64,000 nucleotides of DNA from Anaerolineaceae bacterium UBA4890 (GTDB taxonomy: Bacteria; Chloroflexota; Anaerolineae; Anaerolineales; Anaerolineaceae): the NCBI GenBank assembly GCA_002399085.1, contig DHCY01000004.1, positions 15,722 through 79,721 of the forward strand, given 5' to 3'. Below, piece after piece: positions 24,807 to 34,400 of this stretch. The position numbers were made by a program, and so were the translations under genes. Within the stretch, counting starts at the first letter, position 1; the number at the start of each line of letters is the position of its first letter. The notes below the pieces were generated by a model. It was given only the letters and a program-made list of their open reading frames with translations, was not told where the DNA came from and searched no databases.

Positions 24807-27267
24807 TACCCAGTTTCCGTAAATTCACCATCATCCTCTCAAAAGCGTAATCGAGATCTTCAGCAGGTTTTTCTGCGTTGGAATAGAAAAGGCTTTCGAA
24901 GAATGAAAGCATCTGACTTTTTGTCAGGGTGTGGGCGATTTCGAACAGGCTCAAGGGATTGATTGCCAGTTCGGGCAGTCTCCGCATGAGCTGCTGTTTT
25001 AATAGTGAGGGTATTTTTGCCATACGGATCATCCTTTCAACCCGTTCAACCGGGCTGGTTTCGAAGCGCTCCATGCTGAAACCATCGAGGGTGATCTCAA
25101 GCTTTGAGGGATTGGGGCAGGCGATCGCTTTGATGCTCAAGACTCTTAGTTTTTCGTCGTAATAATATTTTACTTCGGTTGATTGTCCATCAAGGGATAC
25201 CTCGATCTTGAGAGGGTCGCTTATGTTGCTGATATCAAATTGCCAGGTTCTGCCTCCTGGCAACTGACTGGCAAACTCACCCCGGGCAGGGTGTTTGACA
25301 ATATGCAGGGTATCCTGGTGAAGAGAATGGGTGAGCAGGGTATGGCAGAATTCGCCGTCCAGGTAAGCCTGACCCTCTCCGCCATCTTCATACAGGTCAA
25401 ATTCACCCTGATAGCCAGCAAAAACCTTCACCTTGAATTGCTGGGGCAGGTCTGCGCCATTGGCGACCGGGTCGGCATTGAGTGGAATGATTGTGCCGTC
25501 TGGCACAAACACAGGGATGTCTGCTTTGTCGAGGTACAGGCTGTACCAGAAACCGCCCTCAAAGGACTCGTTAGTAAAGAAATTTGTCCAGTTTCCTTTT
25601 GGCAGCCACACGGTCTTGCGCGCAAAACCAGTCTGATGGTCGGTGGGGCTGGTTACTGGTGCGACCAACAGGAACTGACCAAAGGTATATTGATTCGGGC
25701 AAGTATAAGACTCTTCGTTGTTCGGGTGGGAGTAATACATGGGCAGTACCAACGGTTCACCGGTACGAGCGTTTCTTTCGTTGGCAGTATAGATAAAGGG
25801 AATTAGCTGGTGACGAAATTGCATAGCGAAACGGGCGTGCTGGAAGATGTCCAAACCATAGCTCCAGGGCAAGCGGTCGATGAATTCGTTATTCGTGGAA
25901 TGCAGCCGGAAGATCGGGCTAAAAATGCCAAACTGAACCCAACGCAAGTAAAGCTCGGCATCTTCCACACCTTCGCAATGTCCGCCGACGTCATGGCTCC
26001 ACCAGCCGTAGGCGACGTTCGAAGCGGTAGCGGTCATTTCAGGTTGAAAATTCAGAGTCGACCAGTCGACCACAGTGTCGCCCGAAAACCCGATGGGATA
26101 CCGCTGCCCACCCAATCCAGGCCAACGTGAGAAGATAAACGGGCGTTTTACGTGTGATTTGCCCTGATCGTAGTAGTGGAGGTGGTTTAGCCAGAAGAGC
26201 GGATCCAACCCGGCAATTTTTGAGCGGCTGCCTTGCTGCCAGTCGAGCCACCAGAAGTCGACACCTTGCTCCTCAAGTGGATGGTGCAACACTTCAAAAT
26301 AAGCGCGGGCAAAGTGTGGGTCGGCGATTTCGAAGAGAATCGGTTGACCCGAGGTGGGGTCGATTCCCATGCGCGTAGCCATAATAGGGTATTGGTCTTC
26401 GTGATTGTGAATTCCTTCAGCAGGGTGCAGGTTGAGGGCTGTTTTCAGATTTTTCTGGTGCAGTTCGCTGATGAAGCCTTCCGGGTCGGGGAAAAGCTCT
26501 CGGTTCCAGGAATAGCCTGTCCAGCCAGAGGAAGCGTTGCCGGTCTTGGTTTTGTGCCAGTCCATATCGACGATACATACAGATAAGGGAACTTGTTGCT
26601 GCTTGAAGGTATCCATCAAAGTCAGGAGCTCGTCGGAAGAATACGCCCAATAGCGGCTCCACCAATTCCCCAATGACCAACGCGGGAGCAGGTTGGGTTT
26701 GCCGGAGATGAGCTGATGGTCCTGGATGGCTGCCAGGTAATCCTGACCGTAACCATAAAAATAGAGGTCTTTGTAGGCGATCGATTTTTCTCTTACAGCA
26801 GGCCACTGGTTGTCATCCAGCACCAATGTCTGACTGTCATCGACGATCGCCCAACCGGAGCGCGATACCACGCCATCATCAAGCGGGATTGGTCCGCGGG
26901 TGCTGTCGAGCGTGCGAATGGTGCCACCCAGATTACTAAAGTCCTGATCACCATAACGCCACTGTTGACAGGTTTTTTTTAGCTCAATCCAAAGATCACG
27001 CCAATGAAAACGATTGTTTTCGTAGAAATGCAGCACAAGCGCGTCTGTTTCGATCGTTAGCCAACCGTCAGAGCGCTTGACGCTGAAGTCAGGCACAGGC
27101 TGCTGGCGGTACCAATAGGTCAGACTGGCGCGGTCTTCGAAACCGGCAGCAGGGTCCAGTTCCATGCGGATTAGCCGGTTAGTAAGCACGGTGAAACGAA
27201 CCTGGTCGGAAATTACGGTTGCCTGGGAAGCTGCGACGGGATTTATTTGTGGTTTTATTTTGCTCAT
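24799..27267 (-). CDS. Glycoside hydrolase family 31 (alpha-glucosidase-like)
   Basis: An 822-residue GH31 enzyme. An N-terminal beta domain precedes the barrel, which contains SVCIVDMDWHKT (about residue 233), a FWWLDWQQGS segment with the nucleophile Asp (about 337-346), HVKRPFIFSRWPGLGGQRYP, and SGDTVVDWSTL with the acid/base Asp. Beta-sandwich domains follow (MYYSHPNNEES; LYEDGGEGQAYLDGEF), then a roughly 130-residue helical tail. GH31 enzymes act on alpha-linked glucosides or xylosides; the nucleophile context WLDWQQ differs from the classical WxDMNE, so specificity is open. There is no signal peptide, so it is probably cytoplasmic. An AAAGGAA site precedes the ATG. Confidence 0.9.
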   Translation of the reverse strand: MSKIKPQINPVAASQATVISDQVRFTVLTNRLIRMELDPAAGFEDRASLTYWYRQQPVPDFSVKRSDGWLTIETDALVLHFYENNRFHWRDLWIELKKTCQQWRYGDQDFSNLGGTIRTLDSTRGPIPLDDGVVSRSGWAIVDDSQTLVLDDNQWPAVREKSIAYKDLYFYGYGQDYLAAIQDHQLISGKPNLLPRWSLGNWWSRYWAYSSDELLTLMDTFKQQQVPLSVCIVDMDWHKTKTGNASSGWTGYSWNRELFPDPEGFISELHQKNLKTALNLHPAEGIHNHEDQYPIMATRMGIDPTSGQPILFEIADPHFARAYFEVLHHPLEEQGVDFWWLDWQQGSRSKIAGLDPLFWLNHLHYYDQGKSHVKRPFIFSRWPGLGGQRYPIGFSGDTVVDWSTLNFQPEMTATASNVAYGWWSHDVGGHCEGVEDAELYLRWVQFGIFSPIFRLHSTNNEFIDRLPWSYGLDIFQHARFAMQFRHQLIPFIYTANERNARTGEPLVLPMYYSHPNNEESYTCPNQYTFGQFLLVAPVTSPTDHQTGFARKTVWLPKGNWTNFFTNESFEGGFWYSLYLDKADIPVFVPDGTIIPLNADPVANGADLPQQFKVKVFAGYQGEFDLYEDGGEGQAYLDGEFCHTLLTHSLHQDTLHIVKHPARGEFASQLPGGRTWQFDISNISDPLKIEVSLDGQSTEVKYYYDEKLRVLSIKAIACPNPSKLEITLDGFSMERFETSPVERVERMIRMAKIPSLLKQQLMRRLPELAINPLSLFEIAHTLTKSQMLSFFESLFYSNAEKPAEDLDYAFERMMVNLRKLGTG

Positions 27268-27476
27268 GGTTTTTCCTTTATGTGGTGTTTCAAAATTTTA
27301 CCGGAAGATTTCTGAATCGTATCAATTAGTAAGCAACCCTCTAGATTATTGCATTGGACCAAAAGGTTTCGAAACCAAATCGGAATAGTTGAGCCGATTA
27401 CCTGAAGACATTTTCCGGAAGACCAACCAACCTCGTTATGGGTCGAGCCCATTTCCTGCGAATAGGAGGAAATAAA

Positions 27477-27500
27477 AAAACTCCTCTTTCGAGGAGTTTT
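27477..27500 (-). terminator. Rho-independent terminator after tRNA-Asp
   Basis: AAAACTCCTC and GAGGAGTTTT pair across a TTTC loop, and on the minus strand the stem is followed by a run of seven T. It starts 5 nt beyond the tRNA 3' end and also separates the tRNA from GH31 upstream sequence. Confidence 0.85.
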
Positions 27501-27504
27501 TGAG

Positions 27505-27578
27505 CGGGAGCGACGGGATTTGAACCCGCGGTCTCGGCCTTGACAGGGCCGCATGTTTGACCACTACACCACGCCCCC
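27505..27578 (-). tRNA. tRNA-Asp (anticodon GTC)
   Basis: A complete cloverleaf on the minus strand: acceptor GGGGGCG with CGCTCCC (one G-T pair), anticodon stem CGGCC/GGCCG with loop CTGTCAA (GTC at 27542-27544 in complement), and T-arm loop TTCAAAT with a GCGGG/CCCGT stem. The discriminator is G, as is usual for tRNA-Asp. CCA is not encoded. Confidence 0.96.
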
Positions 27579-27589
27579 ATAGAGCAAGA

Positions 27590-27618
27590 AGTTTATCATG
27601 CCAAATTTAATAAGTCAA
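27590..27618 (-). promoter_or_regulatory. Sigma-70-type promoter of tRNA-Asp
   Basis: On the minus strand TTGACT (27613-27618) and TAAACT (27590-27595) are separated by exactly 17 nt. The predicted start falls a few bases before the mature tRNA 5' end at 27578. Confidence 0.8.
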
Positions 27619-27744
27619 GTAAAAAGCGGAAAAAATTATGATTGGTGGTGAGGTTCCCGGTGTTGTTCAGGCAATATGTCAGACAAAAACACTCACCAAG
27701 AACAACGGCAAGTGTTTTGCCCAACAGAGCCAATCGAAAAGAAA

Positions 27745-27771
27745 AAACGGCAGGTCTGAAACCTGCCGTTT
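27745..27771 (-). terminator. Rho-independent terminator after the YtxH gene
   Basis: AAACGGCAGGT and ACCTGCCGTTT form an 11-bp stem with a 5-nt loop, and T-rich sequence follows on the minus strand. It begins 10 nt past the YtxH-protein stop codon. Confidence 0.85.
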
Positions 27772-27780
27772 AATCCAAAC

Positions 27781-28128
27781 TTAAGCTTTTGCTGCTGCCT
27801 CGACATCATCGGCGGCAGTTTTCACCTCGTCCTTTACTTCTTCTGCACCTTCTTTTGCAGTTTCGACGATCTTTTGTGCTTTTTCTTTTGTTACCTTGGC
27901 AACCTCGTCAGCCTTGCGGATAGCATCCTGGTAGGCGACTTCAGCGCGTCGTTTGGTATCTTCGAAGGTTTCCTGACCTTTGTCTTTCAACTCAATTGCT
28001 TTTTCCTTGATGACCTGGCGGGTTTCCTCACCAGATTGTGGGGCTAAAAGCAAGGAAGCTATGACACCAGCCAGTGCTCCTACAGTAAAACCCATTACAA
28101 ATGATCCAAAGTTACTTTCGTCTGACAT
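27781..28128 (-). CDS. YtxH-domain membrane-anchored protein
   Basis: A 115-residue protein. One N-terminal membrane helix (FVMGFTVGALAGVIASLLLAP) is followed directly by P-x-S-G-x-E-T-R, the YtxH-domain signature, and then by a long Ala/Glu/Lys-rich helix that should form a coiled coil. YtxH proteins occur in general-stress or cell-envelope operons of Gram-positive bacteria; the molecular function is unknown. It lies 23 nt after a DUF948-like gene, the usual YtxG-YtxH pairing. Confidence 0.82.
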   Translation of the reverse strand: MSDESNFGSFVMGFTVGALAGVIASLLLAPQSGEETRQVIKEKAIELKDKGQETFEDTKRRAEVAYQDAIRKADEVAKVTKEKAQKIVETAKEGAEEVKDEVKTAADDVEAAAKA

Positions 28129-28151
28129 TTTTTCTCCTCTATTTCTATTAA

Positions 28152-28598
28152 TTACTTTTTGAAACGAAACAGCTCGGTAATTTTCTTTACACTCGCCAGG
28201 GATTCGTTCAGTTTGATCACCGGTTCGGTGAGATTGTCGCTCATGAACCTTACGGTTCCTTTCAAGGTATTGACAGTGTCGTTGGTTGAGTGAATGATCG
28301 GTCTAACCTCATTTTTAAGCAAATTGGTCAGATCTGCTAATTGTACAATCAGCACAACCAGGGCAACTCCGATGATAAACATCATCAACGCCATTAAGAT
28401 AATGAAAATATCTCTCACAACGCTGACAGTGCCTGCATCCTGAAACGCCAAAACGACGATTCCGGCAATGATGGCTAAGAGGACCACAGCCACGATTACG
28501 ATCGCCACCGTGGCTTTCTTGTCGTCCGTGGGTGTCGCGTCTTCCAGCTGAGCGGGTGCAGTGGTTGTCAATTGTTTAGGTGTTGTTTCTTCTGTCAT
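28152..28598 (-). CDS. Two-helix membrane protein, DUF948/YtxG-like
   Basis: A 148-residue protein with a Thr/Pro-rich N-terminal segment (about 1-27), a first membrane helix (TVAIVIVAVVLLAIIAGIVV), a second (FIILMALMMFIIGVALVVL) and a C-terminal helical region (NEVRPIIHSTNDTVNTLKGT) of the DUF948 type. DUF948 proteins pair with YtxH partners, as here. A TATAAT box lies on the minus strand at 28615-28620 and the GAGGT ribosome site sits only 3 nt before the ATG, so the leader would be about 10 nt. Confidence 0.7.
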   Translation of the reverse strand: MTEETTPKQLTTTAPAQLEDATPTDDKKATVAIVIVAVVLLAIIAGIVVLAFQDAGTVSVVRDIFIILMALMMFIIGVALVVLIVQLADLTNLLKNEVRPIIHSTNDTVNTLKGTVRFMSDNLTEPVIKLNESLASVKKITELFRFKK

Positions 28599-28658
28599 GT
28601 TGACCTCTGCGTTAATTATATACTAGTATAACTGGCAAATGTTATCAATGTATAAATG

Positions 28659-29435
28659 TTAAAGCTCGTCAATTTGGATTTCTGTCTCGTCGCTATCGAA
28701 TAATTCTGCTTCCGGGAGCAGGGTGATATCGCCAAAATTTGTGTCTTGTTCTGTTGTGATCAGGCGCTGTTTAACTAATTCAAGGATCGCCAGGAACACG
28801 ACGATCGCCTGCAAACGGTCATCGCTGTCTCCTAATATTTTCGAGAAGGTGCTCTTGTGATCTGCGCGCAGGATATGGAGGATATCTTCCACTTTTTTCT
28901 TCAATGTGATCTTCGGGATGCTGATAAGAGCACCATTCTGCAGAACGGGTTGCTGGCTGGCAAGGTTTTCGAGTGCGTAGATCAGGTCATCGATGCTGAC
29001 ACCTTCAAGGTCCAACTGCACGTTCACCGGGTAGGTGCGGGGAATATGCAAATGGCTGCGTAAATTGTCATTGATGCGCTTGGTCAGCCATTCGGTGGTC
29101 TTCTTGATCTCACGATAGACAATCAATTGCCGGGCGAGGGTCTCACCGAGATCTTCCTCATCCTCACCGCGCACAGGAGGTCTCGGCAGGAGTGCTTCTG
29201 ACTTGATCTGGACCAGCCTGGCGGCAATGATTAGAAACTCCGAAAGATAATCGGGATCTGCGTCCTTGTTTTTTTCAATGAAATCTAAAAATTGGTCGGT
29301 CACCTGGGCGAGTGCCAACTTGCTGATGTCGAGTTCTGCCTTTTGGATCAGGTCCAGCAAAAGATCAAGTGGACCGGAATAGACCTCAGTGTTGATTTCG
29401 TAAGAATCCGATTGATGCAGCCAAAGTTTTGCCAT
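28659..29435 (-). CDS. scpA: Segregation and condensation protein ScpA
   Basis: A 258-residue kleisin subunit of the SMC-ScpAB condensin. The N-terminal part has EVYSGPLDLLLDLIQKAELDI, the SMC neck-binding region, followed by LIIAARLVQIKSEALLPR; the C-terminal winged helix contains VVFLAILELVKQRLI. The smc gene is 2 kb away on the other strand; scpB is not in the window. A TATAAT box ends 6 nt before the ATG (see the separate entry), suggesting a leaderless mRNA. Confidence 0.94.
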   Translation of the reverse strand: MAKLWLHQSDSYEINTEVYSGPLDLLLDLIQKAELDISKLALAQVTDQFLDFIEKNKDADPDYLSEFLIIAARLVQIKSEALLPRPPVRGEDEEDLGETLARQLIVYREIKKTTEWLTKRINDNLRSHLHIPRTYPVNVQLDLEGVSIDDLIYALENLASQQPVLQNGALISIPKITLKKKVEDILHILRADHKSTFSKILGDSDDRLQAIVVFLAILELVKQRLITTEQDTNFGDITLLPEAELFDSDETEIQIDEL

Positions 29436-29441
29436 GGGTTA

Positions 29442-29447
29442 ATTATA
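29442..29447 (-). promoter_or_regulatory. -10 box placed for a leaderless scpA transcript
   Basis: On the minus strand TATAAT is separated from the scpA ATG by only 6 nt (TAACCC). There is no Shine-Dalgarno sequence, and the -35 region is not recognisable. Confidence 0.55.
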
Positions 29448-29614
29448 TCCGAGCGAATTGAGAATTTCGCTTCAATAAAAAATCGCTTTGTGGCAATTTA
29501 TGCGTGTTACCAAGAATCACGCCAGACCGGGATATTGATTTGCAGATCTGCGTCGCACCCTAAGCGGCACACCAATCCGGTTGCAAGTATACTTAATTGG
29601 TAAGTGAGATTTCT

Positions 29615-30700
29615 ATGGCGAGATTCGTTTGTTCTGCGTGTGGTGATGAATATCCGGCTGAAGGGCTGCCTTATTTATGCCCTGCCTGTGGGGAGATTTT
29701 TACACTAACCGATCTGACATACGATACGGCAAACAAGTTGGCTTTGCCTGGAATGTGGACTTATCAGGATATGGTGGGGTTTACTGGGAACCCGGTCTGT
29801 TACCTGGGTGAGGGGCAGACAGCACTGGTAGAGCGCGAAAGTGATGGAAATCAATTCTTCGCCAAGTTGGAAAGCTTGAACCCGAGCGGTTCGTTTAAAG
29901 ACCGGAATTCCACGGTCGTGACCAGTATTTTAAAAGCACGCGGCATTGGGAGTGTTGTGGAAGATTCGTCCGGAAACGCGGGTGCCTCCCTGGCGCTCTA
30001 CTCGGCTGGTTTTGGCATAGAAAGCCAGATTTTCATCCCAGCTGGAACGAAAGGACCGAAGGTAAGTCAGATTGTGACTGCGGGCGCAAAAGTGAAGGTA
30101 ATTCCGGGAGAGCGTGAGAAAGCACACCAGGCTGCGTTGGCTGAACTTGGCAAGCGTGATATTGCCTATGCCAGTCATGCCATGCTGCCTTTTGGACTGG
30201 CAGGTTATGCTACCATCGCGTTTGAGATCTATGAGCAATTGGGAGAGTTGCCTGCCACTGTATATTGTCCGATCGGTCATGGGTCATTATTTTTAGGCGT
30301 GTTACTTGGATTCAAGGCGATTGGCAATTATCTTGGAACAACATCGAGACCTGCCATGGTCGGAGTTCAGCCAGAGCGCTGCTCTCCCTTGGTATCTGCC
30401 TGGAACCACCAGCCATTCACGCCTGGAAATTTGCCCAGTCTGGCAGAAGGCACCATGGTGGAACAGCCAGCCAGGGGTAGAGAAATCCTAGCTGAACTGA
30501 TTTCAGGGCAGGATGATCTGCTGGCAATCCCAGAAGTGGCGATTAACCCAGCACGACTGGAGCTCGCCAGGATGGGAATCTACGTTGAACCAACCTCTGC
30601 CATGGTACATGCGGGGTTAAAGATGAAATTCGGCTCTGGTAGTGGTATAAATGTATTAGTTTTTAGCGGTAATGGGCTAAAATACTCTGAGAACAAATAA
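29615..30700 (+). CDS. thrC: Threonine synthase-like PLP enzyme
   Basis: A 361-residue fold-type II PLP enzyme. The N-terminus is a zinc ribbon (FVCSACGDEYPAEG ... YLCPACGEIF), found in many short threonine synthases. The PLP lysine lies in NPSGSFKDRNS (about residues 89-99), the phosphate loop in SSGNAGASLALY, and the cofactor Gly-rich loop in PIGHGSLFLGV. Threonine synthase converts O-phosphohomoserine to threonine; other zinc-ribbon PLP lyases look similar, so the exact reaction is probable rather than certain. The ATG at 29615 follows AAGTGAG; an in-frame upstream start at 29597 would add six residues. Confidence 0.82.
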   Translation: MARFVCSACGDEYPAEGLPYLCPACGEIFTLTDLTYDTANKLALPGMWTYQDMVGFTGNPVCYLGEGQTALVERESDGNQFFAKLESLNPSGSFKDRNSTVVTSILKARGIGSVVEDSSGNAGASLALYSAGFGIESQIFIPAGTKGPKVSQIVTAGAKVKVIPGEREKAHQAALAELGKRDIAYASHAMLPFGLAGYATIAFEIYEQLGELPATVYCPIGHGSLFLGVLLGFKAIGNYLGTTSRPAMVGVQPERCSPLVSAWNHQPFTPGNLPSLAEGTMVEQPARGREILAELISGQDDLLAIPEVAINPARLELARMGIYVEPTSAMVHAGLKMKFGSGSGINVLVFSGNGLKYSENK

Positions 30701-30776
30701 GAGATGAACTGCAGATTCGTTTGATATCGATCGAAAGAGGATGCTGAACGAATAAGCGGTTCAACAGGGAGAAGTA

Positions 30777-31481
30777 ATGATTGAACCAGGCGCTTTGGCG
30801 AATTTGCGGGATCATTTACCCGAAAAATTCGATAATATTTTTATGCTCACAAGGGCATTGACCCATCGTTCCTACATGAACGAAAACCGGGAGGTTCTTG
30901 AAGACAATGAGCGGCTCGAGTTTTTGGGCGATTCGATTCTAAGTTTCATCGTGGCAGAGTGGCTTTATAACAACTTTCCGGAAAAAGACGAAGGATTCCT
31001 CACCAAAGTGAGGGCTGCCCTTGTGCATACCCAGCAACTCTCCAGTTTTGCCAGAAGCATCGAGCTGGGTCCGGCTTTGTTGGTAGGAAAGGGCGAAGCC
31101 AATGCCGGCGGACGGGATCGCGATGCAATTTTATGCGATTCGTTCGAAGCGCTCATTGCCGCAATCTACCTGGACTGTGGGATGCAGACTGTCAAAGAAT
31201 TCATTGTTCCACTGCTCGAGGCTGAATCTGAAGAGATTCTGCGTTCTCACTCTGAAGAGGATGTTAAGAGCCGCCTTCAGGAATGGGCACAAGCCCAGGG
31301 TTATCCAGCCCCCAGCTATATACTGGTAGACGAATACGGACCCGACCACGATAAAAGGTTTGTGGTGGTTGCCATGATCAACAACGAGAAAATAGCTCAA
31401 GGCAGAGGTTCATCAAAACAGCTTGCAGAAAAAAATGCTGCCCAAAACAGCATTAAAAAATTAGGAATCCTCAGTCTATGA
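30777..31481 (+). CDS. rnc: Ribonuclease III
   Basis: A 234-residue double-strand-specific endoribonuclease. The signature NERLEFLGDSILSFIVAEWL (about residues 41-60) carries the metal-binding Glu and Asp, the second catalytic pair lies in CDSFEALIAAIYLD, and the C-terminal dsRNA-binding domain covers about 157-230 (DVKSRLQEWAQAQGYPAPSY; GRGSSKQLAEKNAAQNSI). The gene overlaps smc by 4 nt, the common rnc-smc pairing. Confidence 0.96.
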   Translation: MIEPGALANLRDHLPEKFDNIFMLTRALTHRSYMNENREVLEDNERLEFLGDSILSFIVAEWLYNNFPEKDEGFLTKVRAALVHTQQLSSFARSIELGPALLVGKGEANAGGRDRDAILCDSFEALIAAIYLDCGMQTVKEFIVPLLEAESEEILRSHSEEDVKSRLQEWAQAQGYPAPSYILVDEYGPDHDKRFVVVAMINNEKIAQGRGSSKQLAEKNAAQNSIKKLGILSL

Positions 31482-34400
31482 CCAAGTCAAATCTCTCCGG
31501 CTTAGAACTCCAGGGATACAAAACCTTCGCAAAAGAAACCACGCTGGTTTTTCCCGCCAGGATCACGGCAATCGTTGGTCCGAACGGTTCAGGTAAATCG
31601 AATGTTGCTGACGCAATCCGCTGGGTTTTAGGGGAACAGTCTTATTCCTTGCTGCGTGCCAAAAAAACCGAAGACATGATTTATTCCGGCTCAGACAATC
31701 GGGCAAGGGCTGGCATGGCTGCGGTATCGATCAAATTTGATAACGAAGACAAGTGGCTGCCCATTGATTATGCGGAAGTTGTGCTGACGCGCCGGGCGTA
31801 TCGGGATGGCAAGAATGAATACCTGATCAATAACCAGCGTGTGCGATTGAAGGATTTCAATGAATTGCTTGGAAAAACCGGACTGAGCGACCGCACCTAT
31901 ACGATCATCGGGCAGGGGTTGGTTGATTCCGCCCTCTCGATCCGACCGGACGAACGCAGCAAACTGTTCGAAGAAGCGGCAGGGATTGGGCTTTACCAGA
32001 GCCGTAAAGAAGAAGCACTACGCAGGCTTGAAACCACAGAGCACAACCTGGAGCGCGCGTTGGATATTATCGCGGAGATCAAACCGCGTGTCCGCAGCCT
32101 GGAGAAACAAGCAGCCCGGGTGGGCGAGTACAAAACCATTCAGGCATTATTAAAGCAGAACTTGCGTGAATGGTATGGCTATCACTGGTTTAAAGCTTTG
32201 AAGGAAGTCAATCTCACCCAGCAGCAGCTCAATTCCGCTGAATTGGAGCGGCAATCGAGCCGCAAGAGTGTTGAGAAAGAACAGGCTGAAGCAAGTACTT
32301 TGCGCTCGGATATTGAAGCCCAGCGCAACCTTGTGAATACTTTGATGAACGACTTGCGCGATCTGCGTGATCAGCTGCAGGCTGATAATCAGAGCCTGGC
32401 AATTCTGGACGAAAGAAAAAGAGCGGCTGAAAGAGCGCGTCTGCAAGTGGTGAACGACCTTGCCAATTTGGAAGAGGTGATCAGGGCGGCTGAAGGCAAC
32501 GCACAGAGCCGGCAGGCAGAAGAGAACAAGGCTCGGGAAGAATTGGAGGCTGTACAAAAGCAATTCGTGGTGCTGAGCGAATCCAGGGCGAAAGTTTTGG
32601 AGCAGGACGCCAGTCTGCGGAAAGAAGAAGCCCGCCTGCGTGAAGAGCAAATTGACGTCGAGAAAGAAGCGGTTGTTATTCGATCGCGGAAACAAGAGAT
32701 GAACGAGCGCATGCAGACGCTGCTTACTAACCAGGCGAACATCCAGGCAAATCTGCAGACGCTGGAAGCTGAGAAAATCAGTATTGATTCGACGATCAGC
32801 GACTTAACGATTAAAGTTCAAGAGGCTGAAAGCAATCTGAACGACCTGAAAACCGAAAACAGCCGGTTGATAGATGAACGTTCAAGACTGTCCAAAGAGT
32901 TGGAAGGTTATCAGCAAAGCAGTCATAAACTCGATTTGGAGAAGAACCGGGTCAAAAACCGCTTGGAATTGATCAAACAAAGCCGCGAGAGCCTGGCAGG
33001 GTTTTCGGATGGCGCTAAGAGCCTTTTAAAATCAAGCCAAGAGAAGAGATTGCGCAGCGAACTAACCGACCTGGCGACGCATATCGAGGTGCCGGAAGAA
33101 TATGAAGTTGCCATCGGTGCGGCTCTTGGCGAAGCCGTGGATGTGCTGATCATCAAGAATGGAAAGATGGGAAGCAGCCTGTTGGAAGAGTTTTCTACCA
33201 CTCTCGAAGACCGGGTAGCCGTATTGAGCCATGATTTCCCTGTGAAAAGCCCAGCCTCGCCAGAATTGCCCGAGGGGGCAGTTGTAGCCTGTGGGGTGGT
33301 GAATACCGAACCAGAACTGCGGGCGGCGGTTGATATGTTGCTTGGTGATTATGTGATCGTCGATAACATCAAGTTCGCCTTCACCGGACGTGAAAAACTC
33401 CCTGACTTGAATTTTGTCACCATGAGTGGTGAAGTCTTATTGAAAAATGGGATTGCCATTATTGGGAAAGCAAACCAGAGCAGTAAGGTCAGTTATTCTC
33501 GCCTGGTAAGGGAGTTGAGTAACGAACTGCAAGAAGTAATGACTTCGTCAGGCAAAATGTCCACAGTGATTGAACAATTAACTGAAAAACTTGCGGATAT
33601 TGACAATAAAATTGCTGCATCACAACGGCTGCGGGAGAAACAACAGATCGTCCGCGATAGCTTGACAAAAGAATTACAGGCAGCCAGCATTTCCCTAGAA
33701 AAAAATCGTGGTAGAGCTGATTGGATTGAGCGTCAGCAGGATGAAAACAAAGCATCGCAGGATGGAACCAGGCAGAATCTTGAGAAACTGACCCAGCAAG
33801 AACAGGTGAATCAAGAGAAAACCACCCAACTGCAAATTCAACAAAAAGATTTGCGCCAGAAGCGGGCAGAATTTCAGCCCCAGGACATCGAAAATCAGTA
33901 TCGCTACCTTGAAACCGAGAAACAGATGCTGACTCAGTCGCTGAACCATCTGAAAGATACACGTGAAACCGATATCCGGCGCATGGAAGCCGATAAGGTT
34001 CGCAAGAATGCATTTCTGACGCGGATCAATGAACATGAACAGGTTTTGAATGAAATCGAAAAGCAGGTTCTTACCCTGACAGAAAGTGCCGCTCGCAATC
34101 AGTCTGAGATTGCAGCTTTACAGAACGACAGACTCGACCCTGAATTGGAAGTTTTGCGAGAGCTTGAAAAACAGAGCCGGCAATATTCAGAGACAGAGAC
34201 CAGCAATCAACAGGTATTGACCGAGAAAGACCGTCAGGTAATTCACTTCCAGCTCGAGTTAGCCCATATGCAGGAACGTTTGGAGACTTTGAAAACCCGC
34301 ATTGATGACGATTTCAGCCTGATTGAAATGGAATATCGAAAAGAATACATGCAGTCAGCGCCACTACCATTCCCAGACATGGTCATAGATACACTACCGG

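Noticed and set aside
26368..26393. A further copy of the dispersed element inside the GH31 gene (ATGCGCGTAGCCA then ATAGGG)
   Set aside because: It lies within conserved coding sequence of the minus strand, so codon constraints explain it; kept apart from the intergenic family, although the 13-base identity is notable.
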